From Shewanella morhuae (GTDB taxonomy: Bacteria > Pseudomonadota > Gammaproteobacteria > Enterobacterales > Shewanellaceae): a DNA stretch of 64,000 nucleotides. The notes below the pieces were generated by a model. The model searched no databases. It saw only the letters and a program-made list of their open reading frames with translations, and was not told the origin of the DNA. Location: the NCBI RefSeq assembly GCF_900156405.1, contig NZ_FTNN01000001.1, positions 62,001 to 126,000 on the forward strand. The letters are read 5' to 3'. A program made the translations under genes and the position numbers. Below, piece by piece: positions 9,408 to 19,518 of this stretch (positions are counted from its first letter, which is position 1; each line of letters starts with the position of its first letter).

Positions 9408-10606
9408 TGAGCTTGAAAGATTTTTTCGAACGTATTGAGCCCGACTTTGAGAAAGGCGGTAAATACGAAAAGTTTTATGCCCTGTTTGAAGCGGCATATA
9501 CGATTTTTTATACCCCAGGCAAAGTGAACAAGGGCAAAACCCACGTTCGCGATAACCTTGACCTAAAACGTATGATGATTACGGTTTGGGCTTGTGCTTT
9601 CCCAGCGATGTTCGTGGGCATGTACAACGTAGGTTTACAAGCTCAAGTTGCATTAATCGCGGGTTTTGCGACTCCTGATGTATGGCAAGTGAGCTTGTTC
9701 AGCCTATTTGGTACTGAACTGACCGCAAACTCTGGTTGGCCGGCACTAATGTGGTACGGCGCTTGTTTCTTCTTACCTATCTATGCGGTGACTTTTGCCG
9801 TCGGTGGTATTTGGGAAGTGCTATTTGCGTCTATCCGAGGCCATGAAATTAACGAAGGTTTCTTCGTTACTTCTATCCTGTTTGCTTTAACGCTACCAGC
9901 TACTATTCCATTATGGATGGTTGCGCTGGGTATCACCTTTGGTGTGGTCGTGGCGAAAGAAGTATTCGGTGGCACAGGGCGTAACTTCTTAAACCCTGCA
10001 CTAGCGGGTCGCGCTTTCTTGTTCTTCGCTTATCCGTTGAACATGTCCGGTGATACCTCATGGGTTGTGGCTGACGGTTACTCTGGTGCGACTGCACTGA
10101 GCCAAGCTGCTGCGGGCACGTTAGATTACGCAATCAACCAAAACTGGTGGGATTCGTTCTTCGGTTTCATTCCTGGTTCTGTCGGTGAAGTGTCTACATT
10201 AGCGATTCTGTTAGGTGGTCTGGTCATCATCTACACTCGTATCGCGTCATGGCGTATCGTTGGCGGTGTAATGGTCGGTATGATTGCCGTTTCTATGCTG
10301 CTTAACTTTGTCAGTAGCGACACTAACCCAATGTTTGCAATGCCTTGGTACTGGCACTTAGTGTTAGGTGGTTTTGCTTTTGGCATGATGTTTATGGCGA
10401 CAGACCCTGTGTCAGCGTCATTTACTAATCAAGCTAAATGGGCATACGGTATCTTGATTGGTGCAATGGCTGTGTTTATCCGCGTGATTAACCCTGCATT
10501 CCCTGAAGGCATGATGTTGGCAATTTTGTTTGCTAACTTGTTCGCGCCATTGTTCGACCACTTTGTGGTTCAGGCAAATATCAAGCGGAGGATTGCCCGT
10601 GGCTAA
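9407..10606 (+). CDS. nqrB: Na+-translocating NADH:quinone reductase subunit B
   Basis: A 399-aa integral membrane subunit with about 10 hydrophobic segments. It carries a covalently bound FMN attached through a phosphodiester bond to threonine and binds riboflavin. The flavinylation motif SGAT is at 226-229, so T229 is the attachment residue. NqrB lies on the Na+ path and is where quinone is thought to be reduced. The start overlaps the nqrA stop and is preceded by GAGAGGGAAGG. The reading frame ends within the start of nqrC. ApbE, which attaches the FMN, is encoded at the end of the cluster. Confidence 0.96.
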   Translation: MSLKDFFERIEPDFEKGGKYEKFYALFEAAYTIFYTPGKVNKGKTHVRDNLDLKRMMITVWACAFPAMFVGMYNVGLQAQVALIAGFATPDVWQVSLFSLFGTELTANSGWPALMWYGACFFLPIYAVTFAVGGIWEVLFASIRGHEINEGFFVTSILFALTLPATIPLWMVALGITFGVVVAKEVFGGTGRNFLNPALAGRAFLFFAYPLNMSGDTSWVVADGYSGATALSQAAAGTLDYAINQNWWDSFFGFIPGSVGEVSTLAILLGGLVIIYTRIASWRIVGGVMVGMIAVSMLLNFVSSDTNPMFAMPWYWHLVLGGFAFGMMFMATDPVSASFTNQAKWAYGILIGAMAVFIRVINPAFPEGMMLAILFANLFAPLFDHFVVQANIKRRIARG

Positions 10607-11387
10607 TAATAAAGATTCGTTCGGCAGAACCTTATTTGTCGTCGTTGGCCTGTGTTTGATTTGTGCGATATTTGTATCTACCGCAGCCGTATTGCTAAGA
10701 CCGACTCAGGCAGAAAATAAACTGCTTGATAAGCAAAAGTATATTCTGGAAGCAGCAGGTCTTATCGACACTAAAGCTGGCAAAGTTACTAAAGCGCAAA
10801 TTCTGGATACATACGGTAAACACATCGAAGCTAAACTGGTCGATTTGAAAACGGGTGCTTGGGTTGAGGGTGTTGATGCTGACACATTTGATCAACGTAA
10901 AGCGTCTCGTGATGTGAAAACCTCATTTGTACCTGTGAATGACATCGCCTCTGTGAAACGCGTAGCGGATAACGCTGTGGTTTATCTCGTTCGTGATGAA
11001 CAAGGTAAGTTAACAAGTATTATCCTGCCAATCCATGGTTATGGCCTGTGGTCAACTATGTACGCCTTCTTAGCTATGGATGCTGACCTAAATACAGTGC
11101 AGAGCTTGGTCTACTACGAGCAGGGTGAAACTCCTGGCTTAGGTGGCGAAGTACAAAATGCACAGTGGAAAGCGAAATGGCATGGCAAAAAGTTATTTGA
11201 TGAGCAAGGTAAACTCGCAATCAGCGTAACTAAAAACCCAGCAGTTGCTAGCACTGAATATGGTGTTGATGCATTGTCTGGTGCAACCTTAACCAGTAAC
11301 GGTGTGCAGCATTCACTGACATTCTGGTTAGGAAAAGAAGGTTTTGCGAGTTTCATTGAAAAAGCACGCAATGGAGGTCTCAGCTAA
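10599..11387 (+). CDS. nqrC: Na+-translocating NADH:quinone reductase subunit C
   Basis: A 262-aa subunit with one N-terminal membrane helix (about 11-34) and a periplasmic FMN domain. The covalent FMN threonine is T230 in [10 protein letters not shown] (224-233). I chose GTG at 10599, preceded by AGCGGAGG; this makes the usual NqrC N-terminus and overlaps the end of nqrB by 8 nt. An upstream ATG in the same frame would add 23 residues that are only a shadow of nqrB. The stop overlaps the nqrD start by one base. Confidence 0.95.
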   Translation: MANNKDSFGRTLFVVVGLCLICAIFVSTAAVLLRPTQAENKLLDKQKYILEAAGLIDTKAGKVTKAQILDTYGKHIEAKLVDLKTGAWVEGVDADTFDQRKASRDVKTSFVPVNDIASVKRVADNAVVYLVRDEQGKLTSIILPIHGYGLWSTMYAFLAMDADLNTVQSLVYYEQGETPGLGGEVQNAQWKAKWHGKKLFDEQGKLAISVTKNPAVASTEYGVDALSGATLTSNGVQHSLTFWLGKEGFASFIEKARNGGLS

Positions 11388-12019
11388 TGTCTGACGCTAA
11401 AGAACTGAAACAGGTTCTGACAGGACCTATAGTCAACAATAACCCGATTGCTTTACAAGTACTGGGTGTATGTAGTGCATTAGCAGTAACGAGTAAACTC
11501 GAAACTGCACTGGTAATGGCGTTGGCGTTAACTGCGGTAACTGCGTTTTCGAACCTGTTTATCTCAATGATCCGTAATCATATTCCAAGCAGTGTGCGTA
11601 TTATCGTGCAGATGACCATTATTGCCTCTTTGGTGATTGTGGTTGACCAATTGCTTCAGGCTTATGCTTATCAGATCTCTAAGCAGTTGTCGGTATTCGT
11701 GGGCTTAATCATTACGAACTGTATTGTAATGGGACGCGCCGAAGCCTACGCGATGAAAACACCGCCAATGTTGAGCTTTATGGATGGTATCGGTAACGGT
11801 TTAGGTTACGGTGTCATTCTGTTAGCGGTTGGCTTCGTACGTGAACTGTTTGGTAACGGTTCTCTGTTCGGTGTTGAAATCCTGCACAAGATCTCTGATG
11901 GTGGCTGGTATCAACCAAACGGTTTGCTATTACTGCCTCCGAGTGCGTTCTTCCTGATCGGTATTCTGATTTGGATTATTCGTACCTATAAGCCAGAGCA
12001 AGTTGAAGCAAAAGGGTAA
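11387..12019 (+). CDS. nqrD: Na+-translocating NADH:quinone reductase subunit D
   Basis: A 210-aa subunit with six hydrophobic segments, homologous to NqrE and to RnfE. NqrD and NqrE form an inverted pair in the membrane that holds an iron site coordinated by conserved cysteines in the membrane core. Candidate cysteines are C29 in [11 protein letters not shown] and C112 in [20 protein letters not shown] lies upstream of the ATG. Start and stop abut its neighbours, so expression is coupled through the operon. Confidence 0.95.
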   Translation: MSDAKELKQVLTGPIVNNNPIALQVLGVCSALAVTSKLETALVMALALTAVTAFSNLFISMIRNHIPSSVRIIVQMTIIASLVIVVDQLLQAYAYQISKQLSVFVGLIITNCIVMGRAEAYAMKTPPMLSFMDGIGNGLGYGVILLAVGFVRELFGNGSLFGVEILHKISDGGWYQPNGLLLLPPSAFFLIGILIWIIRTYKPEQVEAKG

Positions 12020-12024
12020 GCGCG

Positions 12025-12633
12025 ATGGAACATTATATTAGCCTGTTAATTCGCTCTGTTTTCATTGAAAACATGGCACTGGCCTTCTTCCTAGGTATGT
12101 GTACTTTCTTGGCTGTGTCTAAGAAAGTAACCACTGCTATGGGCCTAGGGATTGCGGTAGTTGTAGTGTTAACTATCTCTGTCCCAGCAAACCAAGTTAT
12201 CTATCAAGGGCTACTAGCTCCTGGTGCACTTGCTTGGGCTGGCGCACCTGAAGCTGACTTAAGTTTCTTGAAATTCATTACCTTTATCGGTGTGATTGCG
12301 GCTTTGGTTCAAATTCTAGAAATGGCACTGGACAAGTACTTTCCACCTTTGTACAACGCATTGGGTATTTTCTTACCTTTGATCACAGTGAACTGCGCGA
12401 TTTTCGGTGCGGTATCATTCATGGTTGAGCGTGACTACAAGTTAGGCGAAAGTTTGGTGTTTGGTTTCGGCTCAGGAGTGGGTTGGGCATTAGCTATCGT
12501 ATTGATGGCCGGTATCCGTGAGAAGCTGAAGTATGCCGACGTGCCTAACGGTCTGCGTGGTTTAGGTATTACCTTTATTACTGCAGGTTTAATGGCCTTA
12601 GGTTTCATGTCGTTTTCTGGTGTGTCTCTGTAA
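12025..12633 (+). CDS. nqrE: Na+-translocating NADH:quinone reductase subunit E
   Basis: A 202-aa six-helix membrane subunit, partner of NqrD. It carries the matching conserved cysteines, C26 in [12 protein letters not shown] and one in [11 protein letters not shown] near 120, expected to share the intramembrane iron centre. AAGGGTAAGCG lies upstream. It starts 5 nt after nqrD and ends 46 nt before nqrF. Its close homologue RnfA has the same length, but the operon context settles the identity. Confidence 0.95.
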   Translation: MEHYISLLIRSVFIENMALAFFLGMCTFLAVSKKVTTAMGLGIAVVVVLTISVPANQVIYQGLLAPGALAWAGAPEADLSFLKFITFIGVIAALVQILEMALDKYFPPLYNALGIFLPLITVNCAIFGAVSFMVERDYKLGESLVFGFGSGVGWALAIVLMAGIREKLKYADVPNGLRGLGITFITAGLMALGFMSFSGVSL

Positions 12634-12679
12634 GAGATGCATAACGGCTTCTTGAATTGGACCTTCTAAGGATAAGTTA

Positions 12680-13936
12680 ATGGATATTCTTGGTATTTTT
12701 AAATCAACTCCGCTTGAGGTTTACCTCGGTGTGGGTATGTTTACTGCTATCGTCCTCGTCTTGGTGTTAGTGATTTTATTCGCTAAATCTAAGTTAGTGG
12801 CTAGTGGTGACATCAAGATCGGCATCAATGACGATCCTGAAAAAGTAATTACAACTGGTGCGGGTGGTAAGTTGTTAGGTGTTTTGGCTAACAGCGGCAT
12901 CTTCGTATCGAGCGCGTGTGGCGGCGGTGGCTCATGTGGCCAATGTCGCGTAGTGATTAAGTCTGGCGGCGGCGATATTCTGCCAACTGAACTTGACCAC
13001 ATCAGCAAAGGTGATGCCCGTAAAGGTTGTCGTCTTTCTTGTCAGGTTAACGTTAAGAACGATATGGAAATCGAGCTTGACGAAGAAATCTTTGGTATCA
13101 AGAAATGGGAATGTGAAGTTATCTCTAACGATAATAAAGCCACTTTCATTAAAGAGCTGAAGCTACAAATTCCTGATGGCGAGTCTGTACCATTCCGTGC
13201 TGGCGGTTATATTCAAATCGAAGCACCTGCTCACCACATTAAATATGCAGATTTTGATGTACCTGCACAGTATCGTGGCGACTGGGAACACTTTGGTTTC
13301 TTCAATCTTGAGTCTAAGGTTGATGAAGAAACGATTCGTGCATACTCGATGGCTAACTACCCAGAAGAGTTCGGTATTATTATGCTGAACGTGCGTATTG
13401 CTACGCCTCCACCACGTAACTTGACCTTGCCTTGCGGCAAAATGTCATCTTACATTTGGAGCTTAAAAGCCGGTGATAAAGTCACTATATCAGGCCCATT
13501 TGGTGAATTCTTCGCGAAGGATACCGATGCTGAAATGGTATTTATTGGTGGTGGTGCAGGTATGGCGCCAATGCGTTCACATATCTTCGACCAACTGAAG
13601 CGTCTGCATTCTAAACGTAAGATTAGCTTCTGGTACGGCGCACGCTCTAAGCGTGAAATGTTCTACGTAGAAGACTTTGATGGCCTCGCGGCTGAGAATG
13701 ATAACTTCGTATGGCATGTGGCACTTTCAGATCCTCAACCAGAGGATAACTGGGATGGTTACACAGGTTTTATTCATAATGTTTTGTATGAAAACTATTT
13801 GAAAAACCATGATGCACCAGAAGATTGTGAGTTCTACATGTGTGGACCTCCAATGATGAACGCTGCCGTAATTGGTATGTTGAAAAATCTTGGTGTCGAA
13901 GACGAAAACATCTTGTTGGATGACTTCGGCGGCTAA
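12680..13936 (+). CDS. nqrF: Na+-translocating NADH:quinone reductase subunit F
   Basis: The electron-entry subunit (418 aa). It has an N-terminal membrane anchor (about 15-38), a [2Fe-2S] ferredoxin domain with cysteines C80, C86, C89 and C121 ([10 protein letters not shown] motif), then an FAD/NADH reductase module. The FAD-binding RAYSMANYP and NADH-binding [11 protein letters not shown] are both visible. It takes hydride from cytoplasmic NADH and passes electrons to the membrane subunits. The N-terminus is about ten residues longer than Vibrio NqrF; the ATG at 12680 is well placed behind TCTAAGGATAAG. A hairpin follows before apbE. Confidence 0.96.
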   Translation: MDILGIFKSTPLEVYLGVGMFTAIVLVLVLVILFAKSKLVASGDIKIGINDDPEKVITTGAGGKLLGVLANSGIFVSSACGGGGSCGQCRVVIKSGGGDILPTELDHISKGDARKGCRLSCQVNVKNDMEIELDEEIFGIKKWECEVISNDNKATFIKELKLQIPDGESVPFRAGGYIQIEAPAHHIKYADFDVPAQYRGDWEHFGFFNLESKVDEETIRAYSMANYPEEFGIIMLNVRIATPPPRNLTLPCGKMSSYIWSLKAGDKVTISGPFGEFFAKDTDAEMVFIGGGAGMAPMRSHIFDQLKRLHSKRKISFWYGARSKREMFYVEDFDGLAAENDNFVWHVALSDPQPEDNWDGYTGFIHNVLYENYLKNHDAPEDCEFYMCGPPMMNAAVIGMLKNLGVEDENILLDDFGG

Positions 13937-13960
13937 TGTTCATTAGTCCTAGATAGAAGA

Positions 13961-13999
13961 GTTGCAGATGCTGAGGATATCCTTTCATCTGCAACTTTT
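13961..13999 (+). terminator. terminator-like hairpin between nqrF and apbE
   Basis: Perfect 10-bp stem GTTGCAGATG / CATCTGCAAC followed by TTTTGCGTTT. The interrupted T-run suggests partial termination, which would lower apbE and nqrM relative to the structural genes. That consequence is inference. Confidence 0.65.
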
Positions 14000-14034
14000 G
14001 CGTTTAAGGGCACAAATAAGAGTGGTAGGTCATT

Positions 14035-15081
14035 ATGTTTCAGACCTTAAAAATCAATAATTCAGCATTAAAGCATTCAGTAAATTGGCTGGTCCTTCTC
14101 GGGCTGGCCTTTTTTGTTTCAGCCTGTGCTAAACAGAACGAGATGATATCGTTGTCTGGTAGCACCATGGGTACCACATATCATATTAAAGTGTTACCGA
14201 ACGAGCAGATGCCAACGGCGCAGTTACTCCAAGAGGAAATTGATTTAGCCCTTGAGCGCGTTAATGATCAGATGTCGACATACCGACCAGATTCAGAATT
14301 ATCTCGTTTCAACCAATTGCCATTGGAGCAGAGCGTTGAAGTGTCGCCCGATACAATTAAAGTCGTCGAAGAAGGGATCCGTTTATATCAAGTGACGGAC
14401 AAAGCGCTGGATATTACCTTAGGTCCTTTAGTTAATTTGTGGGGCTTTGGTCCAGATAAACGCCCGACAAAAGTGCCAACGCAAGCGGATATTGATGCCG
14501 CTAAAGCAAAAACGGGTATTAATGAACTTTCCATTGAGGGTAATCGTCTAACTAAACATAACGCGCATTTGTATGTGGATTTATCATCCATTGCGAAGGG
14601 CTTTGGGGTTGATAAGGTTGCTGCTATTCTTGAACAATACCATGCTACAGGCTATTTGGTTGAAATAGGTGGTGAGCTGAGTATCAAAGGCACTAAAGCC
14701 GATGGCAGTGCTTGGCGCGTTGCGATAGAGCAACCGACTGACGATGGTGCTGAAGCGATACAACAAGTTATCGCCCCGGGTACTATGGCAATGGCAACAT
14801 CAGGCGACTATCGTAATTATTATGAGGAAGACGGTCAGCGCTTTACGCATATAATCGATCCGCGTACAGGCATGCCGATTAATCATAAGCTCGCATCCGT
14901 AACAATATTGCATCAAAATTGCATGACTGCTGACGGTTTTGCGACGGCGATGATGGTTTTAGGGACAGAAGCATCATTGGAGCTTGCCAAGCAGCAACAC
15001 TTGGCGATAATGCTAATTGAAAAGCAAGGCGACGGATTTAAGGTCTATTACAGCGACGCCTTTAAGCCTTTCCTTATTTAG
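14035..15081 (+). CDS. apbE: FAD:protein FMN transferase (flavinyltransferase) ApbE
   Basis: A 348-aa lipoprotein. The signal peptide ends in a lipobox with Cys at residue 31 (FVSAC). It uses FAD to attach FMN to threonine in the SGAT motifs of NqrB and NqrC on the periplasmic side. Family motifs seen are SGSTMGTTYH near the N-terminus of the mature protein, VDLSSIAKGFGVD, EIGGELSIKG, and the Mg-binding C-terminal stretch TSGDYRNYY followed by HIIDPRTG. It lies 98 nt after nqrF with a hairpin between, so it may be partly uncoupled from the operon. Its presence here, beside its substrates, makes this assignment firm. Confidence 0.95.
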   Translation: MFQTLKINNSALKHSVNWLVLLGLAFFVSACAKQNEMISLSGSTMGTTYHIKVLPNEQMPTAQLLQEEIDLALERVNDQMSTYRPDSELSRFNQLPLEQSVEVSPDTIKVVEEGIRLYQVTDKALDITLGPLVNLWGFGPDKRPTKVPTQADIDAAKAKTGINELSIEGNRLTKHNAHLYVDLSSIAKGFGVDKVAAILEQYHATGYLVEIGGELSIKGTKADGSAWRVAIEQPTDDGAEAIQQVIAPGTMAMATSGDYRNYYEEDGQRFTHIIDPRTGMPINHKLASVTILHQNCMTADGFATAMMVLGTEASLELAKQQHLAIMLIEKQGDGFKVYYSDAFKPFLI

Positions 15082-15096
15082 TTTTTGGAGTAAACC

Positions 15097-15321
15097 ATGA
15101 CCTCTTTTATCGCGGCATTTGTGATTTTGTTATTATTCTTTTTGCTCATGTCGATAGGTTATCTCATCAAGCGCAAGGCCGTTGAAGGAAGTTGTGGCGG
15201 TTTGGGTGTTCTAGGGATTGAGAAAGCGTGTGATTGTGATGACCCTTGTGACAAACGTAAACGTCGTATGGCCGCTGAAGAAGCGCGTCGTGAGAAGTTA
15301 ACAAAAGATCGTATTATTTAA
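15097..15321 (+). CDS. nqrM: Na+-NQR maturation factor NqrM
   Basis: A 74-aa protein of the former DUF539 family, required to assemble Na+-NQR and thought to deliver iron to the NqrD/NqrE site. It has one N-terminal membrane helix (about 4-24) and four cysteines, C33, C45, C47 and C51, in GSCGG and CDCDDPC. A charged Lys/Arg-rich tail follows. It begins 15 nt after apbE with TTTTGGAG upstream and ends before a strong terminator, closing the nqr cluster. Confidence 0.92.
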   Translation: MTSFIAAFVILLLFFLLMSIGYLIKRKAVEGSCGGLGVLGIEKACDCDDPCDKRKRRMAAEEARREKLTKDRII

Positions 15322-15380
15322 TTGTATTCACTAAATAACCTGTAGAGACGCAAAGTTTATCTCGAGTCAGGTAAAAAAAC

Positions 15381-15408
15381 AGCCTCCCGTTTTGGAGGCT
15401 TTTTTTTT
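15381..15408 (+). terminator. intrinsic terminator of the nqr-apbE-nqrM cluster
   Basis: Stem AGCCTCC / GGAGGCT with a short loop, then eight T. Confidence 0.92.
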
Positions 15409-15613
15409 CCTCAAATTTATCTATATGCCCTAACCGTTTGAGATTTATCCTTATGATATGAGTGATACGGCTTGTAAATCTAAGTGTGAATGAGAACGGT
15501 TTTTATCATTAAGTGGGTGAAATATAAAGATAATTTGAGTTATTGGCTAAATTGTACTAGGCTAGTCGTTTGATATAGATCAATCTTTTCTCGTTTACCA
15601 AGGATAGTAACTT

Positions 15614-16087
15614 ATGAAAGGTCATCCTAAAGTGATTGGACAACTGAATGGGGTGCTTACCTGTGAGTTGACTGCCATCAATCAATATTTCCTCCATGCC
15701 CGTATGTTTAAACATTGGGGCTTTGAGAAGTTAAATCACGTTGAATACAAAAAATCCATTCAAGACATGAAACATGCCGATAAGCTCATTGAGCGAGTAT
15801 TGTTTTTAGAAGGATTACCTAATCTACAGCAACTTGAAAAGCTGCGCATTGGTGAGCACAGCGAAGAAATACTCGGCTGTGATGCGGCCATGGTGCAAGA
15901 GCAACTCATCATACTGCGCAGTGCGATTAGCTTATGTGAGGCAGAGCAAGACTACGTGAGCCGCGATATGCTGGAAGAAATTCTTGAAGACGAAGAAGAG
16001 CACTTAGATTGGCTTGAATCGCAACAAGAGCTCATTAGCTTAACTGGTATTCAAAATTATCTACAATCGCAAATTAGCGACCAATAG
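15614..16087 (+). CDS. bfr: bacterioferritin, heme-binding type subunit with altered ferroxidase centre
   Basis: A 157-aa four-helix ferritin-like subunit, the usual Bfr length, for iron storage in a 24-mer. Numbering matches E. coli Bfr. The heme-axial methionine M52 is present in QDMKHAD. Ferroxidase residues E18, H54, E127 and H130 are present, but position 51 is Asp instead of Glu and position 94 is Val instead of the bridging Glu. On family knowledge this subunit should bind heme but have a weak diiron site. It starts behind AAGGATAG and is followed 9 nt later by a second bfr with the opposite pattern, so the two probably co-assemble. Confidence 0.92.
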   Translation: MKGHPKVIGQLNGVLTCELTAINQYFLHARMFKHWGFEKLNHVEYKKSIQDMKHADKLIERVLFLEGLPNLQQLEKLRIGEHSEEILGCDAAMVQEQLIILRSAISLCEAEQDYVSRDMLEEILEDEEEHLDWLESQQELISLTGIQNYLQSQISDQ

Positions 16088-16096
16088 GAGCAGGAT

Positions 16097-16564
16097 ATGA
16101 AAGGCGATAAAGACGTTATCGATGCGTTAAATCGACTCCTAACGGGAGAACTCTCGGCAATGGATCAATATTTTGTCCATGCCCATATGTACGAAGATTG
16201 GGGATTCAATGAGCTTTATGAGCGTATTGCCCATGAGTCAGATGATGAAAAAGCCCATGCTGCTAAGTTAGTGCAGCGTATTTTGTTCCTTGAAGGTACA
16301 CCTGATGTTGCCGCCCGTGAGGCATTAAACATCGGTAAAGATGTGACAGAAATGCTGCGTAACGATCTCGCCTACGAGTACAAGGTTGCAGATGATTTAC
16401 GCCAAGTGATTGCACTGTGTGAGCAAAAGCAAGATTACCAGACCCGCGAAATTCTCGAAGTGTTACTCGACGATACAGAAGCGGATCATATGTATTGGCT
16501 TGAAAAACAACTCGGGTTAATTGACCGTATCGGGTTGCAAAATTATTTACAAACTAAGATGTAA
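16097..16564 (+). CDS. bfr: bacterioferritin, ferroxidase-type subunit lacking the heme methionine
   Basis: A 155-aa partner of the preceding gene. All ferroxidase ligands are present: E18, E51, H54, E94, then E128 and H131 (shifted by one through a single-residue insertion). Position 52 is Lys (DDEKAHAA), so the usual heme-axial Met is missing. It should oxidise Fe(II) but not bind heme alone. TAGGAGCAGG precedes the ATG and the two genes are 9 nt apart, so they form one operon ended by a strong terminator. Two-subunit Bfr systems of this kind are known in Neisseria, Magnetospirillum and Pseudomonas. Confidence 0.93.
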   Translation: MKGDKDVIDALNRLLTGELSAMDQYFVHAHMYEDWGFNELYERIAHESDDEKAHAAKLVQRILFLEGTPDVAAREALNIGKDVTEMLRNDLAYEYKVADDLRQVIALCEQKQDYQTREILEVLLDDTEADHMYWLEKQLGLIDRIGLQNYLQTKM

Positions 16565-16569
16565 TTTAT

Positions 16570-16606
16570 AATCCCAGCGCCAAAAAACACTTAGCGCTGG
16601 GATTTA
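16570..16606 (+). terminator. intrinsic terminator after the bfr pair
   Basis: An 11-bp stem AATCCCAGCGC / GCGCTGGGATT. Only a short T-run follows. Confidence 0.8.
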
Positions 16607-16813
16607 TCTAGACTACCCTCCTACACGACAAGCCCGCGATTCACACCTTGCAACTTTTCTATCGCCCTTACACTACCAGCGCCAGACTAATAACACCCTA
16701 GTAGCCTTTCCTTAAACTCAAATCCAGCATTCCAAGTTTAATAGACCCAAATAGCTCTCTGGCGTGTTTATCCGCCATAAAAGTTGTGCGGTGTACATCA
16801 CAATGCTTGATAA

Positions 16814-16829
16814 CTGTTTTTATATACAG
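16814..16829 (+). promoter_or_regulatory. LexA (SOS) box upstream of dinB
   Basis: CTGTTTTTATATACAG matches the gammaproteobacterial SOS box CTGT-N8-ACAG exactly. It lies 25 nt before the dinB start, so LexA would block transcription of DNA polymerase IV until DNA damage. Confidence 0.9.
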
Positions 16830-16853
16830 TATTTTGGCGTTGGAGGATTCAAC

Positions 16854-17930
16854 GTGCAAAAAATTATTCACATCGATATGGACTGCTATTTTGCCGCAGT
16901 GGAAATGCGTGACTTTCCTGAGTATCTTGGCAAACCGTTAGCGGTGGGCGGTAGTAGCGATCGCCGCGGCGTTATCAGCACCTGTAGCTATGAGGCGCGT
17001 AAATTTGGTGTGCGTTCAGCGATGGCCACAGCTTATGCTTTTAAATTGTGCCCTGAACTTATTCTGGTACCTGGTCGTATGCAGGTTTACAAAGAAGTAT
17101 CGTTGCAGATCCGTGAAATATTTTCCCGTTATACGCCGTTGATTGAACCGCTTTCACTCGATGAAGCCTATTTGGATGTGAGTGAGTGCCAGCAATATAA
17201 AGGTTCTGCTACCTTGATAGCCCAAGCTATTCGCCGTGATATTTTAATCGAAACGGGGTTAACGGCCTCTGCAGGTATAGCGCCGATTAAGTTTCTTGCA
17301 AAGATTGCATCGGATTTGAATAAACCCAATGGTCAATATGTGATCACGCCAGATACTGTGCCTGAGTTCGTTAAAACCTTATCCTTACGAAAAATTCCCG
17401 GTGTAGGTAAAGTTACCGCTGAAAAGTTAGCCTTGTTAGGGCTCCATACCTGCAGTGATGTACAAGCCTATTCTAAAACTGAGCTTGTGGCGCGATTTGG
17501 CAAATTTGGCAGTGTATTGATTGAGCGTTCTCACGGTATAGATGAGCGTGGTATTTCTGCAAATAGGGAGCGTAAATCAGTCGGTGTAGAAACCACTCTG
17601 GCAAAAGATATCTATCATTTAGAGCAATGCCAGCAAGTTATACCAGCATTAATCCAAGAGTTGCTGCAGCGCTTAAATCGCAGCGCTAAAAACAGACAAA
17701 TATGTAAGCAAGTGGTAAAACTCAAATTTAATGATTTTAAGCAGACTACTATTGAACATCGCAGTGATGAGGTCTCAATTGAGATGTTTTATGAGCTACT
17801 TGCACAGGCAATGGTAAGGCAGGAGGGACGGGGCATTCGGTTACTGGGTATTTCGGTTGGGCTCGCTGATTCTACCCTTGTCGTTCCCGCAACTATCTAT
17901 GCCCAAACACAGCTAGATTTAGCGCTTTAG
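16854..17930 (+). CDS. dinB: DNA polymerase IV (Y-family, translesion)
   Basis: A 358-aa Y-family polymerase for error-prone bypass of damaged templates. The catalytic acidic residues are D8 in [12 protein letters not shown] and D103/E104 in [10 protein letters not shown]. The steric-gate region YFAAVE, helix-hairpin-helix [13 protein letters not shown] and little-finger domain follow. I chose GTG at 16854: it gives the family N-terminus [10 protein letters not shown] and is preceded by TTGGAGGA. A longer frame beginning further upstream would run across the LexA box. The C-terminus lacks an obvious QLxLGL beta-clamp motif in canonical form, but the last residues QTQLDLAL are a good match to a clamp-binding peptide. 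Confidence 0.95.
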   Translation: MQKIIHIDMDCYFAAVEMRDFPEYLGKPLAVGGSSDRRGVISTCSYEARKFGVRSAMATAYAFKLCPELILVPGRMQVYKEVSLQIREIFSRYTPLIEPLSLDEAYLDVSECQQYKGSATLIAQAIRRDILIETGLTASAGIAPIKFLAKIASDLNKPNGQYVITPDTVPEFVKTLSLRKIPGVGKVTAEKLALLGLHTCSDVQAYSKTELVARFGKFGSVLIERSHGIDERGISANRERKSVGVETTLAKDIYHLEQCQQVIPALIQELLQRLNRSAKNRQICKQVVKLKFNDFKQTTIEHRSDEVSIEMFYELLAQAMVRQEGRGIRLLGISVGLADSTLVVPATIYAQTQLDLAL

Positions 17931-17985
17931 CGACTTTATTAGGTTTTTAAGCCAATAATTCCTCATTTTGAGTAGTGCTAAAAAT

Positions 17986-18018
17986 AAGCCGCATCGGCAT
18001 TAAGCAGATGCGGCTTTA
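17986..18018. terminator. bidirectional terminator between dinB and pepD
   Basis: Stem AAGCCGCAT / ATGCGGCTT with flanking A and T tracts, placed between convergent genes. Confidence 0.85.
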
Positions 18019-18057
18019 TATTAAAAGCGCACAGAGTAAGCGAGCTTCGTTGAAGGC

Positions 18058-19518
18058 TTAAGCCTTAACGGGAATGCGCTCGAGTACAGCCAGTAACAAG
18101 GTCCAGTATTGGCCAACTGTGGTGATGTTCACCATCTCGTCTGGCCCGTGTGGATAACGGATCGTGGGGCCAATCGAGACCATATCCATCTCTGGGTAAG
18201 GTTTCTTGAATAGACCACACTCAAGACCTGCATGGATAACCATGATCACCGGTTCTTTGTGGTAAATATCTTGATAGGTTTCGCGCACTATCGCCATTAC
18301 AGGCGAGCTGTTATCTGGCTTCCAACCAGGATAGGCGCCGCTTAAATCAATATCGGCTCCGGCTAAGTTAGTCAACGCAGTTAACATGCCTTCAACTTGG
18401 CTGCGGCCAGAATCAATCAGTGAGCGAATAAGACACAAGACAGTGACTTGTTCATCGTCAGTGCTGATAACGCCAATGTTGAGTGAGGTTTCAGTGACTC
18501 CTTCGACTTCATCGCTCATACGGATCACGCCATTTGGGCACACATGCAGCAAGTCAATTAAGGTATTTTGGCTGTTTTCGCTCATCACCCGTTTTGGCGT
18601 AGGGATAGTGTTTAGCACTAAACGTATATCAGGGTCGGCAATGGCGAGTTCGGTGCGGATCAGGGCCTCAAACTCAGCGACTTTCTCATGTAAAGCACTG
18701 AGGTTTTCTTCAGGCAACATAAAGCTGATGTTAGCTTCGCGTGGGATGGCATTGCGTAGCGAACCACCGCTAAATTGGGTCAGTTCTAAGGCTAAATCAT
18801 CGGCGTTTTCAAAGAGGAAACGCGCCAATAACTTGTTGGCGTTGCCACGACCTAAGTGAATGTTCACCCCTGAGTGGCCACCTTTTAAGCCTGATATATG
18901 CAGGCTAAAGGCTGAGTAACTTTGCTCAGACGCTTGCCACACCATAGGCAGGGTGATTTGTGCGTCAACGCCACCGGCGCAGCCCATGTAAATCTCACCT
19001 TCTTGCTCTGAGTCGGTATTGATCAAAATCTCAGCGTCTAACATACCCGCCTGTAAACCGAAGGCGCCAGTCATGCCCGCTTCTTCATCTATCGTCAGCA
19101 GCACTTCTAATGGACCATGCTTGATATCATCAGAGCCTAAAATGGCTAAAGCTGATGCCATGCCGATACCGTTATCAGAACCTAATGTAGTACCTTTGGC
19201 TTTAACCCAATCGCCATCGACATAAGCTTCGATAGGGTCTTTAGTAAAATCGTGTACTTTGTCGGCGTTTTTCTGCGGCACCATATCGATATGGGCTTGA
19301 ATGACCACTATTTTACGATCTTCCATTCCGGGCGTAGCCGGTTTACGGATGATCAAATTACCAACAGCGTCTTCGACTACGGCAAGTTGTTTGCTTTTAG
19401 CCCAGGCTTGTATGTGCTGGCTTAAGGCTTGCTCATGCTTGGATGGGTGTGGAATGGCACAAATTTGTTCAAACCATTGCCATAATGGCTGTGGGTATAA
19501 CTGACTTAATGCTGTCAC
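18058..19518 (-). CDS. pepD: aminoacyl-histidine dipeptidase (peptidase D)
   Basis: A cytoplasmic di-zinc M20-family peptidase that hydrolyses Xaa-His and many other dipeptides. It is 486 aa from the GTG at 19518, close to E. coli PepD (485 aa). I prefer this GTG because GAGGG lies 8 nt upstream, while the ATG 15 nt further out has no good ribosome-binding site. Visible motifs include QAHIDMVPQ (zinc ligand H and the adjacent catalytic D), GSDNGIGMA (bridging D) and DEEAGMTGA (catalytic/zinc glutamates). The dimerisation lid domain (about 200-380) contains GGHSGVNIH, and the last zinc His is near HGPDEMV. It is monocistronic and convergent with dinB. Confidence 0.94.
   Translation of the reverse strand: MTALSQLYPQPLWQWFEQICAIPHPSKHEQALSQHIQAWAKSKQLAVVEDAVGNLIIRKPATPGMEDRKIVVIQAHIDMVPQKNADKVHDFTKDPIEAYVDGDWVKAKGTTLGSDNGIGMASALAILGSDDIKHGPLEVLLTIDEEAGMTGAFGLQAGMLDAEILINTDSEQEGEIYMGCAGGVDAQITLPMVWQASEQSYSAFSLHISGLKGGHSGVNIHLGRGNANKLLARFLFENADDLALELTQFSGGSLRNAIPREANISFMLPEENLSALHEKVAEFEALIRTELAIADPDIRLVLNTIPTPKRVMSENSQNTLIDLLHVCPNGVIRMSDEVEGVTETSLNIGVISTDDEQVTVLCLIRSLIDSGRSQVEGMLTALTNLAGADIDLSGAYPGWKPDNSSPVMAIVRETYQDIYHKEPVIMVIHAGLECGLFKKPYPEMDMVSIGPTIRYPHGPDEMVNITTVGQYWTLLLAVLERIPVKA

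Noticed and set aside
16764-16853. N-terminal extension of DinB
   Set aside because: It would run across the LexA box; GTG at 16854 has the ribosome-binding site and the family N-terminus.
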